Source of the DNA: Pseudomonadota bacterium
GTDB taxonomy: Bacteria > Pseudomonadota > Gammaproteobacteria > Steroidobacterales > Steroidobacteraceae
Assembly: GCA_018241445.1 (NCBI GenBank)
Contig: JAFEDT010000008.1
Location: 124,001-188,000, forward strand
Reading direction: 5' to 3'
DNA: 64,000 nt
Shown here: positions 33,959-43,608 of the stretch, in pieces
Layout of the letters: each line of letters opens with the position of its first letter
Position numbering within the stretch: position 1 is the stretch's first letter
The notes under the pieces: model-generated
The model's database searches: none
The model's input: only the letters and a program-made list of their open reading frames with translations
What the model was told of the DNA's origin: nothing
Translations under genes and position numbers: made by a program

Positions 33959-34789
33959 ATGAGTCAGCCACCTGACAGCTACGGGGTCGTCGGCCACCCG
34001 GTCGCGCACAGCCTCTCGCCCTTCATCCACGCGATGTTCGCGCGCGCCACGGCGCAGCAGCTCACCTACCGGGCGTGGGACGTGGCGCCGCCGGAGCTGT
34101 TGCAGCGCGTGGCCGAATTCTTCGCCGGCGGCGGGCGCGGACTCAACATCACCCTGCCGCACAAGATCGCCGCGGTCGACCTGGCGCAGCAGCTGACCGA
34201 GCGCGCCGCGCACGCCGCCGCGGTCAACACACTGGCCGCCCAGGACGGCGTGATTCTGGGCGACAACACCGACGGCGCCGGGCTGGTGCGCGACCTGTGC
34301 CACAACCAGGGGCTCACGCTCGCCGGCAGCCGCATCCTCATCCTGGGGGCCGGCGGGGCGACCCGCGGCATCCTGGCGCCGCTGCTGGAGCTGCAGCCGC
34401 AGGGGATCGTGATCGCCAACCGCACCGCGGAGCGCGCCCAGTCGCTGGCCGCGGCCTTCGCCGACCTGGGCACAGTCGGCGGCACCGGCTTCGGGCAGTT
34501 CGACGCGCAGCCCTTCGACCTCATCATCAACGCCACCTCGGCCAGCCTGTCGGGGGAGATGCCGCCATTGCCGGCCGCGGCGCTGACACCTGACACGGTG
34601 TGTTATGACCTGGCGTACGGCAAGGGCGACACGCCGTTCGTGGTGTGGGCGCGTCAGCGCGGCTGCCGGCGCGCGCTGTCCGGGCTGGGCATGCTGGTGG
34701 AGCAGGCGGCGGAGTCCTTCGAGCTGTGGCGCGGCGTGCGGCCCGCCACCGCGGAAGTGCTGGCAGCGCTGCGCGCACGGCAGGGATAG
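33959..34789 (+). CDS. aroE: Shikimate dehydrogenase (NADP)
   Basis: A 276-residue AroE that reduces 3-dehydroshikimate in the aromatic pathway. Substrate-binding elements 'VVGHPVAHSLSPFIHAMFA', the catalytic lysine in 'LNITLPHK', 'DNTDGAG', the NADP loop 'LGAGGATRG' with basic 'NRTAERA', and 'SGLGMLVEQAAESFELW' are all present. ATG 33959 has CAGGAA just upstream. Confidence 0.96.
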   Translation: MSQPPDSYGVVGHPVAHSLSPFIHAMFARATAQQLTYRAWDVAPPELLQRVAEFFAGGGRGLNITLPHKIAAVDLAQQLTERAAHAAAVNTLAAQDGVILGDNTDGAGLVRDLCHNQGLTLAGSRILILGAGGATRGILAPLLELQPQGIVIANRTAERAQSLAAAFADLGTVGGTGFGQFDAQPFDLIINATSASLSGEMPPLPAAALTPDTVCYDLAYGKGDTPFVVWARQRGCRRALSGLGMLVEQAAESFELWRGVRPATAEVLAALRARQG

Positions 34790-34836
34790 CTGGCGCACGG
34801 TCGCAAGTCGCGGTGCCGGTTGTGTCCCCGGGAAAA

Positions 34837-34865
34837 TTGACACGCACCGCAGGGTTTGGTATTAC
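34837..34865 (+). promoter_or_regulatory. Strong promoter of the second toxin-antitoxin module
   Basis: A perfect TTGACA (34837-34842), a 17-base spacer and TATTAC (34860-34865) form the best sigma70-type promoter on the plus strand of the window. It would give a leader of about 25 bases before ATG 34897. Confidence 0.75.
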
Positions 34866-34896
34866 GATCTGACTACCCTGGATTTGATATTGAGCC

Positions 34897-35187
34897 ATGG
34901 CGGCCACCAGTCTGAAACTCCCGGACGAGCTGAAACGGCGTATTGCCGCGCTGGCAGACGAGGCGCACACAACGCCTCACGCATTCATGGTGGCGGCGCT
35001 GGCCCGCGAAGCCGAACGACAGGAACTGCGCGCCCGCTTCGCCGCCGACGCGGCCGCTTCTGAGGCCCAGGCCCACCGCAGTGGCAGGACAGTCGCTCTC
35101 CACGTGGCGTTTGATTACCTCGACGGCTCGCTGGCCGGCCGCAAGCTGCGCCGGCCGCGCACACGCCGATGGCGCGCGTCGAAGTAA
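34897..35187 (+). CDS. Ribbon-helix-helix antitoxin-like protein
   Basis: A 96-residue protein with an N-terminal RHH/CopG-type DNA-binding motif ('TSLKLPDELKRRIAALADEA') and a mostly helical, charged C-terminus that would wrap the toxin. It overlaps the downstream RelE/ParE-type gene by 19 bases, the usual antitoxin-toxin arrangement, and has its own promoter. Autoregulation by the RHH domain is expected for the family. Confidence 0.85.
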   Translation: MAATSLKLPDELKRRIAALADEAHTTPHAFMVAALAREAERQELRARFAADAAASEAQAHRSGRTVALHVAFDYLDGSLAGRKLRRPRTRRWRASK

Positions 35188-35465
35188 CCGAGCGGGCGTT
35201 CGCTGACCTGGAGCGGCTGTTCGAGTTCAAGGCGCGCATCGATCCGCGGTCTGCCCGGCAGCGCCTTCTTAGTGTCCGGCGCGCACTCGAGCTGCTGGCC
35301 GACCATCCCCTGCTTGGCCGCGAAGTGGAGGACGGTCGCCGGGAACTTGTTCTCCTGCGCGGCCGGGATGGCTATGTCGCCAGGTATCGCTGGCTCCCTG
35401 CGGATGAAGTAGTCCTGATCCTGGCAATCAGGCATCGGCGGGAGGCGGGTTATCCTGACGAATGA
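35169..35465 (+). CDS. RelE/ParE-family toxin
   Basis: A 98-residue protein with the RelE/ParE fold: 'VEVTERAFADLERLFEFKAR' (helical hairpin), 'LLADHPLLGREVEDGRRELV' and 'YVARYRWLPADEVVLILAIR'. ParE members poison gyrase and RelE members cut mRNA on the ribosome; the C-terminus 'AIRHRREAGY' is typical of ParE-like toxins but does not settle the target. It is encoded directly after its RHH partner. Confidence 0.88.
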   Translation: MARVEVTERAFADLERLFEFKARIDPRSARQRLLSVRRALELLADHPLLGREVEDGRRELVLLRGRDGYVARYRWLPADEVVLILAIRHRREAGYPDE

Positions 35466-35535
35466 GGGCCGCCGGCAGCCAGCGCGCGGCGGAAGCCGAT
35501 GCTGGTGCCGCTGTCGCCGGGCGGCCGGCCCGCCT

Positions 35536-36888
35536 TTAGCGCATGGTCACGAACTCCTCCGCGCTGGTCGGATGAATCGCCACGGTGTCGTCGAAGTCAC
35601 GCTTGGTGGCGCCCATGCGCACCGCGACCGCGAATCCCTGCAGCATCTCGTCGGCGCCCTCGCCTACCGCGTGCAGGCCCACGATGCGTTGTTCCTCACC
35701 CACGGTGACCAGTTTCATCTCGCAGCGCACCTTGGTGTGAGTGAGCGCGTGATACAGCGGCACGAAGCCCGAGCGGTAGACCTTGACGTTGTCGGCGCCA
35801 AAGCGCTCGCGCGCCGCCGGTTCGGTCAGGCCTACCGTACCGACCGGCGGGTGACCGAAGATCACGGTCGGGATGTTCTCGTAATCCAGGTGTCGCCCGG
35901 GCTGGCCGCCGAAGAGCCGATCGCACAGCCGCCGCCCGGCGGCGATCGCCACCGGTGTCAGCTGCGCGCGCCCGGTGACATCGCCGATGGCATAGACGCC
36001 AGCGACATTGGTTTCCTGCAGGGCATCGGTGGCGATGAAGCCGTCGGCCGTGCGCGCAACCCCGATCTTCTCGAGTGCCAGATCCGCCACCAGCGCCTCG
36101 CGGCCGATAGCCCAGATCACCGCGTCCAGCGGCTGCAGGCGGCGGCCGTCGCGCAGTGTCAGGACCAGGCCGGGGGACTGGCGCGCCAGTGCGCCTGGTA
36201 GTGCCCGGGCATGCGGCCTCACCCCCATCGCCGTCAGGGCGCGCAGGGTCTCCTCGCCCAGCATGGGATCGAAAGAGCGCAGTACCGTGTCGCCGCGCAT
36301 GAGCAGATCCACCTCGCTGCCGAACCCGGCGAGGATGCCCGCGAGTTCCACCGCGACGTAGCCACTGCCGACGATCGCCACCCGCTGCGGCGGCTGCCGC
36401 AGGGCAAAAAACCCGTCGGAAGTCAGTCCCAGGGCCGCCCCGGGGAGCTCCGGCACCATGGGCCGGCCACCGGTCGCGAGGATGATGTGCGCGGCGGACA
36501 GGCGGCGCTCCCCGGCGCGCACGGTATGCGCATCCTCGAGGGCCGCACGCGCACTGAGCCACTCGATGCCGCGCTTCGCCAGGTTGGCGGCGTAGATGTC
36601 GTTGAGGCGGCGGATATACGTCTCGCGCCGCTCGCACAGCGCGGCCCAGTCGTGGCCCTGGACACTGACACTGAAGCCATAGTCCGGGGCGTCGTGCAGG
36701 GCGGCAGCGATGCCGGCCGCATTCCACATGATCTTCTTCGGGATGCACCCGACATTGACGCAGGTGCCGCCCAGCCGGCCGGACGCCTCCACCAGCGCCA
36801 CGCGCGCGCCATACTGCGCGGCCCGCTGCGCGGCGGCCAGTCCGCCACTGCCGCCGCCGATCACCACCAGGTCGAACTGCTCGCTCAT
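35536..36888 (-). CDS. gor: Glutathione-disulfide reductase
   Basis: A 450-residue flavoprotein disulfide reductase: FAD motif '[20 protein letters not shown]', redox cysteine pair in '[13 protein letters not shown]', NADPH motif '[15 protein letters not shown]', second FAD motif '[19 protein letters not shown]', and C-terminal '[11 protein letters not shown]' with the catalytic His-Glu. It matches Gor in length and motifs and regenerates reduced glutathione. A related thiol reductase cannot be fully excluded. It is divergent from prlC, with only 42 bp between starts. Confidence 0.93.
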   Translation of the reverse strand: MSEQFDLVVIGGGSGGLAAAQRAAQYGARVALVEASGRLGGTCVNVGCIPKKIMWNAAGIAAALHDAPDYGFSVSVQGHDWAALCERRETYIRRLNDIYAANLAKRGIEWLSARAALEDAHTVRAGERRLSAAHIILATGGRPMVPELPGAALGLTSDGFFALRQPPQRVAIVGSGYVAVELAGILAGFGSEVDLLMRGDTVLRSFDPMLGEETLRALTAMGVRPHARALPGALARQSPGLVLTLRDGRRLQPLDAVIWAIGREALVADLALEKIGVARTADGFIATDALQETNVAGVYAIGDVTGRAQLTPVAIAAGRRLCDRLFGGQPGRHLDYENIPTVIFGHPPVGTVGLTEPAARERFGADNVKVYRSGFVPLYHALTHTKVRCEMKLVTVGEEQRIVGLHAVGEGADEMLQGFAVAVRMGATKRDFDDTVAIHPTSAEEFVTMR

Positions 36889-36913
36889 CGGTTGCCTTCG
36901 GTTGTGGTTGGCT

Positions 36914-36930
36914 GCGGCTACAATAGCCGC
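36914..36930. promoter_or_regulatory. Palindrome overlapping the -10 of prlC
   Basis: GCGGCTA (36914-36920) and TAGCCGC (36924-36930) form a perfect inverted repeat around CAA, ending one base before the prlC ATG. It contains TACAAT (36919-36924), a good -10 box. A transcript from it would be essentially leaderless. Confidence 0.5.
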
Positions 36931-38961
36931 ATGGAAAACCCCCTGCTTGGCAACCCACCCCTGCCGCAGTTCCCCGAAATCCGCCCCGAACACGTCGAAC
37001 CGGCGGTGCGCGAGGTGCTGGCCGCCAACCGTGCCCGGATCGACGAACTCACCCGCCTGCCCGACCCCACTTTCGCCACCCTGGTGGAACCCCTGGAGGA
37101 GTTGCATCACCGCACCGCGCGCACCTGGTCGCCGGTGAGTCACCTGAACGCGGTCGCGAACAGCGGCGAGCTGCGCATAAGCTACCACGCCTGCCTGCCC
37201 CTGCTGTCCGCCTATCAGACGGACCTGGCGCAGAGCGAACCGCTGTACACCGCGTACAGCAACATCGCGCGCCAGGAAGGCGCGCGGCTGGCCCCCGCAC
37301 AGCGCACCGTGCTGGAGCATGCCGTGCGCGACTTCCGTCTCGCCGGGGTGGCGCTGCCCGCCGAACGCAAACAGCGCTTCAAGCAGGTGATGCTGGAACT
37401 GACGCAACTGCAGGCGAAGTTCGAGGAGAATGTGCTCGATGCCGCCAACCAGTGGAGCCATCGCGTCAGCGATCCGGCGCAGCTGCTGGGCCTGAACGAG
37501 ATCCTGGTGGAGCAGGCGCGCGCGCGCGCAGCGCAGCGCGGGTTGACGGGCTGGGTGCTGACACTCGACCAGCCCACCTACGTTGCCGTCATGACGGACG
37601 CCGCACATGAACCGTTGCGGCGGGTGTTCTACGAAGCCTGGAATACCCGCGCCAGCGACCGGGGCCCCGACGCGGGCCGCTGGGACAACGCGCAGGTGAT
37701 GCAGGACATACTGGCGCACCGCCACGAGGCGGCGCGGCTGCTGGACTTCGACAATTTCGCGCAGTACGCGCTCGCTTCGCGCATTGCGCACAGCGTCGAA
37801 GAAGTGCTGGAGTTCCTGCAGCAGCTCGCCACCGTGGCGCGCTCCGCGGCGCAGGCGGAGTTCGCCGAGCTGACCGCCTTCGCGGGCCGGCCGCTGGCGG
37901 CGTGGGACGTGGGCTTCTACGCGGAAGCGTTGCAGCGCGAGCGCTTCCAGGTGTCGCAGGAGGAGCTGCGGCCCTACTTCCCGTTGCCGCGCGTGCTCGC
38001 AGGCCTGTTTGAGGTCGCCGGCAGGCTGTTTGGCATCCGCGTGCAGGAGCGCAGCGCGCCGGTGTGGCACGCGGACGTGCGCTTCTTCGACATCACCGAC
38101 AGCGGCGGCGCGCGCGTGGGCGGCTTCTACCTGGACGCCTACGCCCGTACCGGCAAGCGCAGCGGCGCGTGGATGGACGAATGCGTCGGACGCAAGCGGC
38201 TGCACAGCGGCGCGGCCCTGCCCATTGCCTACCTGGTATGCAACTTCCTGCCCGCCGCGGACGGACGGCCGGCGCTCCTGACACACGACGACGTGGTCAC
38301 GCTGTTCCACGAATTCGGCCACGGGCTGCATCACCTGCTGACGCGCGTGGACTATCCGAGCATCGCCGGTATCAACGGCGTGGCCTGGGACGCGGTGGAG
38401 CTGCCCAGCCAGTTCCTGGAGAACTACGCCTGGAACGCCGAGGTGCTGCAAGGGATAAGTGGCCACTGGGAAAGCGGCGCACCCCTGCCGCAGGAGCTGC
38501 AGCGGCGCCTGATCGCCACGCGCAGCTTCCACGCGGGCCTGGCCATGGTGCGGCAGCTGGAGTTCGCGCTGTTCGACTTCCGCATCCATGCACAGTACGA
38601 CCCGGCGCGCGGAGCCCGCATCCTCCCCATCCTGCAGGAGGTGCGCGAGCAGGTCAGCGTGATCCCGGTCCCGCCGTGGAACCGCTTCCCCAACAGCTTC
38701 GGTCATGTGTTTGCCGGCGGCTACGCGGCCGGCTACTACAGTTACAAGTGGGCCGAGGTGCTGGCGGCCGATGCCTTCAGCGCCTTCGAGGAATGCGGCG
38801 TCTTCGACCCAGCGACGGCGCGGCGCTTCCTGGATTCCATACTCAGCCGCGGCGGCAGCCGGGATGCGCTGGAGGCCTTCGTGGAGTTCCGCGGCCGCCC
38901 GCCGCAGGTCGCGGCCCTGCTGCGCCAGCACGGCATGACGGCGCCCAAGGCCGCGGCATGA
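36931..38961 (+). CDS. prlC: Oligopeptidase A (M3 family metallopeptidase)
   Basis: A 676-residue M3 zinc peptidase (E. coli PrlC 680). The zinc site '[15 protein letters not shown]' contains HEFGH, followed by the third ligand region '[13 protein letters not shown]' and the substrate-binding '[20 protein letters not shown]'. It degrades short cytoplasmic peptides, including cleaved signal peptides. The ATG at 36931 lies just after a palindromic -10 element. Its stop overlaps the xth start by four bases. Confidence 0.95.
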   Translation: MENPLLGNPPLPQFPEIRPEHVEPAVREVLAANRARIDELTRLPDPTFATLVEPLEELHHRTARTWSPVSHLNAVANSGELRISYHACLPLLSAYQTDLAQSEPLYTAYSNIARQEGARLAPAQRTVLEHAVRDFRLAGVALPAERKQRFKQVMLELTQLQAKFEENVLDAANQWSHRVSDPAQLLGLNEILVEQARARAAQRGLTGWVLTLDQPTYVAVMTDAAHEPLRRVFYEAWNTRASDRGPDAGRWDNAQVMQDILAHRHEAARLLDFDNFAQYALASRIAHSVEEVLEFLQQLATVARSAAQAEFAELTAFAGRPLAAWDVGFYAEALQRERFQVSQEELRPYFPLPRVLAGLFEVAGRLFGIRVQERSAPVWHADVRFFDITDSGGARVGGFYLDAYARTGKRSGAWMDECVGRKRLHSGAALPIAYLVCNFLPAADGRPALLTHDDVVTLFHEFGHGLHHLLTRVDYPSIAGINGVAWDAVELPSQFLENYAWNAEVLQGISGHWESGAPLPQELQRRLIATRSFHAGLAMVRQLEFALFDFRIHAQYDPARGARILPILQEVREQVSVIPVPPWNRFPNSFGHVFAGGYAAGYYSYKWAEVLAADAFSAFEECGVFDPATARRFLDSILSRGGSRDALEAFVEFRGRPPQVAALLRQHGMTAPKAAA

Positions 38962-39722
38962 GGATCGCGACCTGGAACGTCAACTCCCTGCGGGTGCGCC
39001 TGCCGCAGGTGCTTGCCTGGCTCGCCGCCTCGCCGGTCGACGTGCTGGCCATGCAGGAGACCAAGGTCACCGACCCCGACTTCCCGCGCGAGGCCTTCGA
39101 GGCCATCGGCTACCACGTGTTGCACAGCGGCCAGAAGACCTACAACGGCGTCGCGCTCCTGTCGCGCGAGCCGGCCACCGGCGCCGTCACCGAAATCCCC
39201 GGGTTCGAGGATCCTTCGCGGCGCGTGCTCGCGGCCACCACCGCGGGAGTACGTGTCGTCAACCTGTATGTCCCCAACGGGCAGGCGGTCGGCTCGGAGA
39301 AGTACGACTACAAGCTGCGCTGGCTGGCCGCCCTCACCGGGTGGCTCGCGGCGGAACTGCACGCCGACTCACCGCTGGTGGTGCTGGGGGACTTCAACAT
39401 CGCCCCGGCCGACGAGGACGTGCACGACCCGGCCGCCTGGGAGGGTTCGGTGCATGTCAGCGAGCCGGAGCGGCGCGCCCTGCGCGGCCTGCTGGCGCTG
39501 GGGCTTACTGACGTATTTCGACGCTTTCCACAACCCGCCGGCTCCTTCAGCTGGTGGGATTACCGCACCGGCGCCTTCCGCCGCAACAACGGGCTGCGGA
39601 TCGACCTGCTCCTCACCACTGCCGCCCTGGCGCAGCGCTGCAGCGCCTGCACCATCGACCGCGAGCCCCGCAAGGCCGAGCGGCCTTCCGATCACACCCC
39701 GGTCATCGCCGACTTCGGGTAG
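38958..39722 (+). CDS. xthA: Exodeoxyribonuclease III
   Basis: A 254-residue AP endonuclease/exonuclease of the EEP fold: '[20 protein letters not shown]', metal-ligand Glu in 'MQETKV', 'YNGVALLSR', '[16 protein letters not shown]', '[20 protein letters not shown]' and final '[13 protein letters not shown]' with the catalytic His. It processes abasic sites and 3' blocks in base excision repair. Translation is coupled to prlC by ATGA. Confidence 0.95.
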   Translation: MRIATWNVNSLRVRLPQVLAWLAASPVDVLAMQETKVTDPDFPREAFEAIGYHVLHSGQKTYNGVALLSREPATGAVTEIPGFEDPSRRVLAATTAGVRVVNLYVPNGQAVGSEKYDYKLRWLAALTGWLAAELHADSPLVVLGDFNIAPADEDVHDPAAWEGSVHVSEPERRALRGLLALGLTDVFRRFPQPAGSFSWWDYRTGAFRRNNGLRIDLLLTTAALAQRCSACTIDREPRKAERPSDHTPVIADFG

Positions 39723-39784
39723 CCGCCGCCCGCGGTGCGCCTCCCGATGCCCCCCGTCTCTTCCTCTTCTCTGAGCTTCATGCC

Positions 39785-39808
39785 CCGGGTTCGCTCCTGC
39801 GAACCCGG
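39785..39808. repeat. Hairpin between xthA and the HD-domain gene
   Basis: CCGGGTTCG (39785-39793) and CGAACCCGG (39800-39808) form a perfect 9-bp stem with a 6-base loop. No T-tract follows, so it is either a weak terminator of the prlC-xthA transcript or an intergenic repeat. Confidence 0.5.
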
Positions 39809-39890
39809 TTGAGTCCGGGGCGCAGCCCCTGAAGAGTGATGCGCGTCACGGTTCAGGGCCGGCCGCCCTGCCTAAACTGGCCGACAAACC

Positions 39891-40895
39891 ATGAGCAACG
39901 CGCGGCGCAGCGACTTTGACGTCACCAACAGCGTCCAGGTGAGTTCTCCCGCCGCTGTCCTCGCGGCTATCCAGGCCCTGTTCCGCCCCACCTGGCCCGC
40001 CCTTGCGCTGCAACCCCTCGAGCGCGCCTTCGGGCACTTCGAACGCCTGTTCGCGGGTCAGGTTTCCGGGTTCCACGGTGTCGATACCACTTACCACGAC
40101 CGCCAGCACACCCTGGACATCACGCTGGCGATGGCGCGGCTGCTGGTCGCCTACGAGCGCCAGCCCGACCCACGCGGCCCTCTGGGGGGAACGCGCGCGC
40201 TGGTGGGTGTCGTCACCGGTCTGTTCCACGACGTAGGCTACCTGCGCCGCGCCGACGACAGTGATGTCAGCAACGGCGCCGAATTCACCCGCAGCCACGT
40301 TTCGCGCGGCGCGCGCTTCCTGGGCGAGTACCTGCCTGCACTGGGCCTGTCTGACTGGGTGCCGGTGGCGACGCAGATCGTCCACTTCACCGGCTACGAG
40401 GTGCCCTTCACCCAGATCGAAGCGCGTGTGGCCGACCGTCGCGACATCCTTGCGGGGCACCTGCTGGGCACGGCCGACATGATTGCGCAGATGGCCGACC
40501 GCTGTTACCTGGAGAAATGCCGCGACCGTCTGTACGCGGAGTTCGTATTGGGCGGAGTGGCCCTGCCCCTGAACCAGGGTTACCGCCAGGTGAAATACGC
40601 TTCCGGCCTGGACCTGCTGCGCCAGACACCGGAATTCATCGACGACGTGCGCAACAAGCGGCTCGACCGCGAGTTTCACGGGGTCTATCGCTACCTGGAA
40701 GTCCTGTACGGCGGCCGCAATCCCTACATGGAGGCGATTGACCGCAACCTCGACTACCTGCGCCAGATCCTGCGCAGCGAGAGCTGGCAGCTCCTGCGCC
40801 GCCGGCCCCCGGTATTCGCCGCGGTGCCCGACCCCATGAGCACCATGCGCGGACTGATGATCGGACACATCCGCAAAGTCTGGTCCACCTACTGA
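39891..40895 (+). CDS. HD-domain phosphohydrolase, PDEase-like
   Basis: A 334-residue protein. The segment 'TTYHDRQHTLDITLAMARLL' resembles the YHNxxH-type signature of cyclic nucleotide phosphodiesterases, and 'GLFHDVGYLRRADD' supplies the HD metal ligands, with further His residues in 'SHVSRGARFL' and 'QIVHFTGYE'. It should hydrolyse a phosphomonoester or phosphodiester; a cyclic-nucleotide substrate is possible but unproven. No membrane helix or signal is seen. The neighbouring GGDEF-EAL gene makes a nucleotide-signalling role more likely. Confidence 0.82.
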   Translation: MSNARRSDFDVTNSVQVSSPAAVLAAIQALFRPTWPALALQPLERAFGHFERLFAGQVSGFHGVDTTYHDRQHTLDITLAMARLLVAYERQPDPRGPLGGTRALVGVVTGLFHDVGYLRRADDSDVSNGAEFTRSHVSRGARFLGEYLPALGLSDWVPVATQIVHFTGYEVPFTQIEARVADRRDILAGHLLGTADMIAQMADRCYLEKCRDRLYAEFVLGGVALPLNQGYRQVKYASGLDLLRQTPEFIDDVRNKRLDREFHGVYRYLEVLYGGRNPYMEAIDRNLDYLRQILRSESWQLLRRRPPVFAAVPDPMSTMRGLMIGHIRKVWSTY

Positions 40896-40955
40896 ACACC
40901 GCCGCGTCGGCTGTTGCGCCGCGCAATCCACCGCGATCCTCGCCCTGCCCTGGGC

Positions 40956-41018
40956 TGTAAAGAATTCCGGCACCGCTGTCGCTTCATGGCTGCGCCCGCG
41001 CGGGGTGAATTCCTTACA
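40956..41018. promoter_or_regulatory. Spaced inverted repeat upstream of the GGDEF-EAL gene
   Basis: TGTAAAGAATTC (40956-40967) and GAATTCCTTACA (41007-41018) are reverse complements with a single mismatch, 39 bases apart. They could be two sites for one regulator in opposite orientation, or a long stem in the leader. Confidence 0.4.
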
Positions 41019-41061
41019 CCGGTACCCTTAGCCGCGGCGCGGCGGGTAATATCAATTGACC

Positions 41062-43554
41062 GTGAGTGCCGCCACCTTCCGCAGCCGCTATGCCAGCGCA
41101 ATCTTCCTGGTTGCGGTACTCGCCTGCGCCGCGGTGGCGGCGCTGCTGTACGTGCAGCAGCAGTCCGGCACACGCTCGCTGGGCGCGCTGGCGGAGCGGG
41201 CTGTGCGCCAGCGCGCCGAACCGGAGCTGGACGCGCGCGCCCGCGGCATCGCCACGCATGCGGCGGATGCCATTGCCGGCGCACTGCGGGCCTCGGACCC
41301 GGCCGGCGTGGCGCGGCGGCTGCAGCCCTTCATGGACGATCCGACGGTGGCGTCCATCACCGTCACCGACACCCACCAGCACGTCAGTTTCCGCTGGCAG
41401 CGCGAACCGCCGGCGGCGGGTGCGGGCTCACTCAGCACCGCGCAGGCGAGTGCCCCGGTGCGCACCCTGGCGGAGAACATTCCCGGGGCTGTCACTCCGC
41501 AGACCCTCGCGCAACTGGAAGTGACAGTTACGCAGGCGGCGCCGGCTTCCGCGGTCAGCCTGACGCGGCGCATGCATGATGCCGGCAGGGTCCCCTCCCC
41601 GGTCTGGTTCGCTGTGCTGGCCGTAGCGCTGGCCGGCGGGCTCACCGGCGCCGCGCTGACGTGGCGGGCACTGGGACGTGTGCGCGCGCCGATGGAAACC
41701 CTGGCGCGCAGCGCCGAGCGCATCGGCCAGGGCGACTATGCGCGCCCGGTGGAGGTGCAGCCTCGTGGTCCGCTGGTGGAGCTGCAGCAGGCGCTGGAGC
41801 GCATGCGGGCGCGGCTGCGCCAGTCGACCGTCAACAAGGAGTACCTCAACAGCATCCTCAACAGCATGGCGGATGCGGTGTTTGTCACCTCCCCGGAGGG
41901 CGTGGTCAAGATGGCCAACACCGCCGCCTGCCGCCTGCTGGGCTTCGGCGAGGAGGAACTGCTCGGGCGCAGCATCCTCGCGATACTGGAGGAGCGCGAG
42001 CGGGCCGGCTTCGACCTGCTGCAGGCCGCCCAGGAGACCCGCGAGACGGTGGTCCGCACCCGCACCGGCCAGACCATCCCGGTGTCGCTGACCGGCTCGC
42101 GCATCGACAGCGATGATCCGCAGTTCCAGGGCAACATATTCGTCGCGCGCAACATCACCGACCGCAAGCGCGCCGAGCGGCGCATCCGCTACCTGGCGCG
42201 CTACGACACGCTGACCAAGATCCCCAACCGCATGCAGTTCCACCACGTGCTGCAGCAGACCATTGCCCACAGTCTGCGCAGCGGCCAGGTACTGGCGGTG
42301 CTGTACCTGGACCTGGATCATTTCAAGGAGGTCAACGACACCTTCGGACACGGCGCCGGCGACCGGGTGCTGGAAGTGCTGGCGGAGCGGCTCACCCGCT
42401 CGCTGCCGCCGGAGACGGTGGTGGGCCGCCTGGCCGGCGACGAGTTCGCGCTGTTCGTCGAGGGGCTGCCGGCCGAAGCCGACAACCGCGGCCCGATTGC
42501 GCAGGTGGCGCGCGGCCTGTTGACGGAGGTGGCGCGGCCATTCCAGCTGAACCAGCAGGAGGTCTTCCTGACCGCCAGCATCGGCATCGCCTTCTGCCCG
42601 CGCGATGCCGAAAACGTCATCGACCTGGTGCGCAACGCCGACGCGGCGATGTACTACTCCAAGCAGAACGGCGGCAACACCTTCGCTTTCTACTCCCCGG
42701 AGATGAACGCCGCGGCGGTGGAGCGATTGATGCTCAAGAGCAAGCTGCGCCGCGCGCTGGAGCGCGACGAGCTGCAGATCCGCTATCAGCCCAAGGTCGA
42801 CCTGCGCAGCGGTGCGGTCATCGGCGCGGAAGCGCTGCTGCGCTGGCGCCTGCCCGGACACGGCGATATCCCGCCGTCGCAGTTCATTCCGCTGGCCGAG
42901 GAAACCAACCTGATCCTCGACATCGGCGAGTGGGTGCTCAACCGCGTCTGCCTGGACTACGCACACATGCGCGACGCCGGGCAGGAGCCGGGGCGCATCT
43001 CGCTGAACCTGTCGCTGAAGCAGCTGCGCCAGGCGAGCTTCATCCTGCGCTGCCGCTCGGTGTTCCGCCGCCACCATGTCTCGCCCACTTCCTTTGAGCT
43101 GGAAATCACCGAGACCACGCTGATGGACGATCCGAAGCGCACGCTGCGCCTGCTGGACGAGCTGTACGCCATGGGCCTGCACCTGTCCATCGACGACTTC
43201 GGCACCGGCTACTCCTCGCTGTCCGCGCTGCAACAGTTCCCGATCGGCACGCTGAAGATCGACCAGTCCTTCGTACGCGATGCGACCGACGACGCCAGCG
43301 ACGCCACCATCGTGCGCACCGTCATCGAGATGGGGCGCAGCCTGGGGATGGAAGTGATCGCCGAGGGCGTGGAGTCGGAGCGCCAGCTGCAGTTCCTGCG
43401 CGATAACGGCTGCCACTACGGCCAGGGCCGGTTGTTTGGCGAGCCGTGCACGGCAGCCGAACTGCAGGAACTGCTGGCGCGCCAGGCCGGCGGCACGGTG
43501 CCCTACGCCCACCTGCTGCCGCGCACTGCGGCCGCCGCGCCGCGCTCGGCCTAG
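41062..43554 (+). CDS. Membrane GGDEF-EAL protein with PAS and HAMP domains
   Basis: About 830 residues: one membrane helix, a periplasmic sensor of about 145 residues, a second helix, HAMP, PAS ('ILNSMADAVFVTSPEGVVKM'), GGDEF and EAL. The cyclase signature is 'AGDEF' and lacks an RxxD inhibitory site. The EAL domain looks fully active: 'EALLRW', 'NLSLKQL', 'EITETTL', 'DDFGTGYSSL', 'KIDQSFV' and 'EGVE'. c-di-GMP hydrolysis is therefore the safer prediction; synthesis is possible since AGDEF can be active. The start is GTG 41062, or TTG 41056 in the same frame. Confidence 0.93.
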   Translation: MSAATFRSRYASAIFLVAVLACAAVAALLYVQQQSGTRSLGALAERAVRQRAEPELDARARGIATHAADAIAGALRASDPAGVARRLQPFMDDPTVASITVTDTHQHVSFRWQREPPAAGAGSLSTAQASAPVRTLAENIPGAVTPQTLAQLEVTVTQAAPASAVSLTRRMHDAGRVPSPVWFAVLAVALAGGLTGAALTWRALGRVRAPMETLARSAERIGQGDYARPVEVQPRGPLVELQQALERMRARLRQSTVNKEYLNSILNSMADAVFVTSPEGVVKMANTAACRLLGFGEEELLGRSILAILEERERAGFDLLQAAQETRETVVRTRTGQTIPVSLTGSRIDSDDPQFQGNIFVARNITDRKRAERRIRYLARYDTLTKIPNRMQFHHVLQQTIAHSLRSGQVLAVLYLDLDHFKEVNDTFGHGAGDRVLEVLAERLTRSLPPETVVGRLAGDEFALFVEGLPAEADNRGPIAQVARGLLTEVARPFQLNQQEVFLTASIGIAFCPRDAENVIDLVRNADAAMYYSKQNGGNTFAFYSPEMNAAAVERLMLKSKLRRALERDELQIRYQPKVDLRSGAVIGAEALLRWRLPGHGDIPPSQFIPLAEETNLILDIGEWVLNRVCLDYAHMRDAGQEPGRISLNLSLKQLRQASFILRCRSVFRRHHVSPTSFELEITETTLMDDPKRTLRLLDELYAMGLHLSIDDFGTGYSSLSALQQFPIGTLKIDQSFVRDATDDASDATIVRTVIEMGRSLGMEVIAEGVESERQLQFLRDNGCHYGQGRLFGEPCTAAELQELLARQAGGTVPYAHLLPRTAAAAPRSA

Positions 43555-43608
43555 AGCCCAGAGCCGCGATTACCCGAACTGACCGGTGTGCGAGCGGAGC
43601 CAGTCTGA

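Noticed and set aside
39723..39890. tRNA-like hairpins after xthA
   Set aside because: Single hairpins only; no cloverleaf, no CCA and no TTCGANTC arm in the right context.
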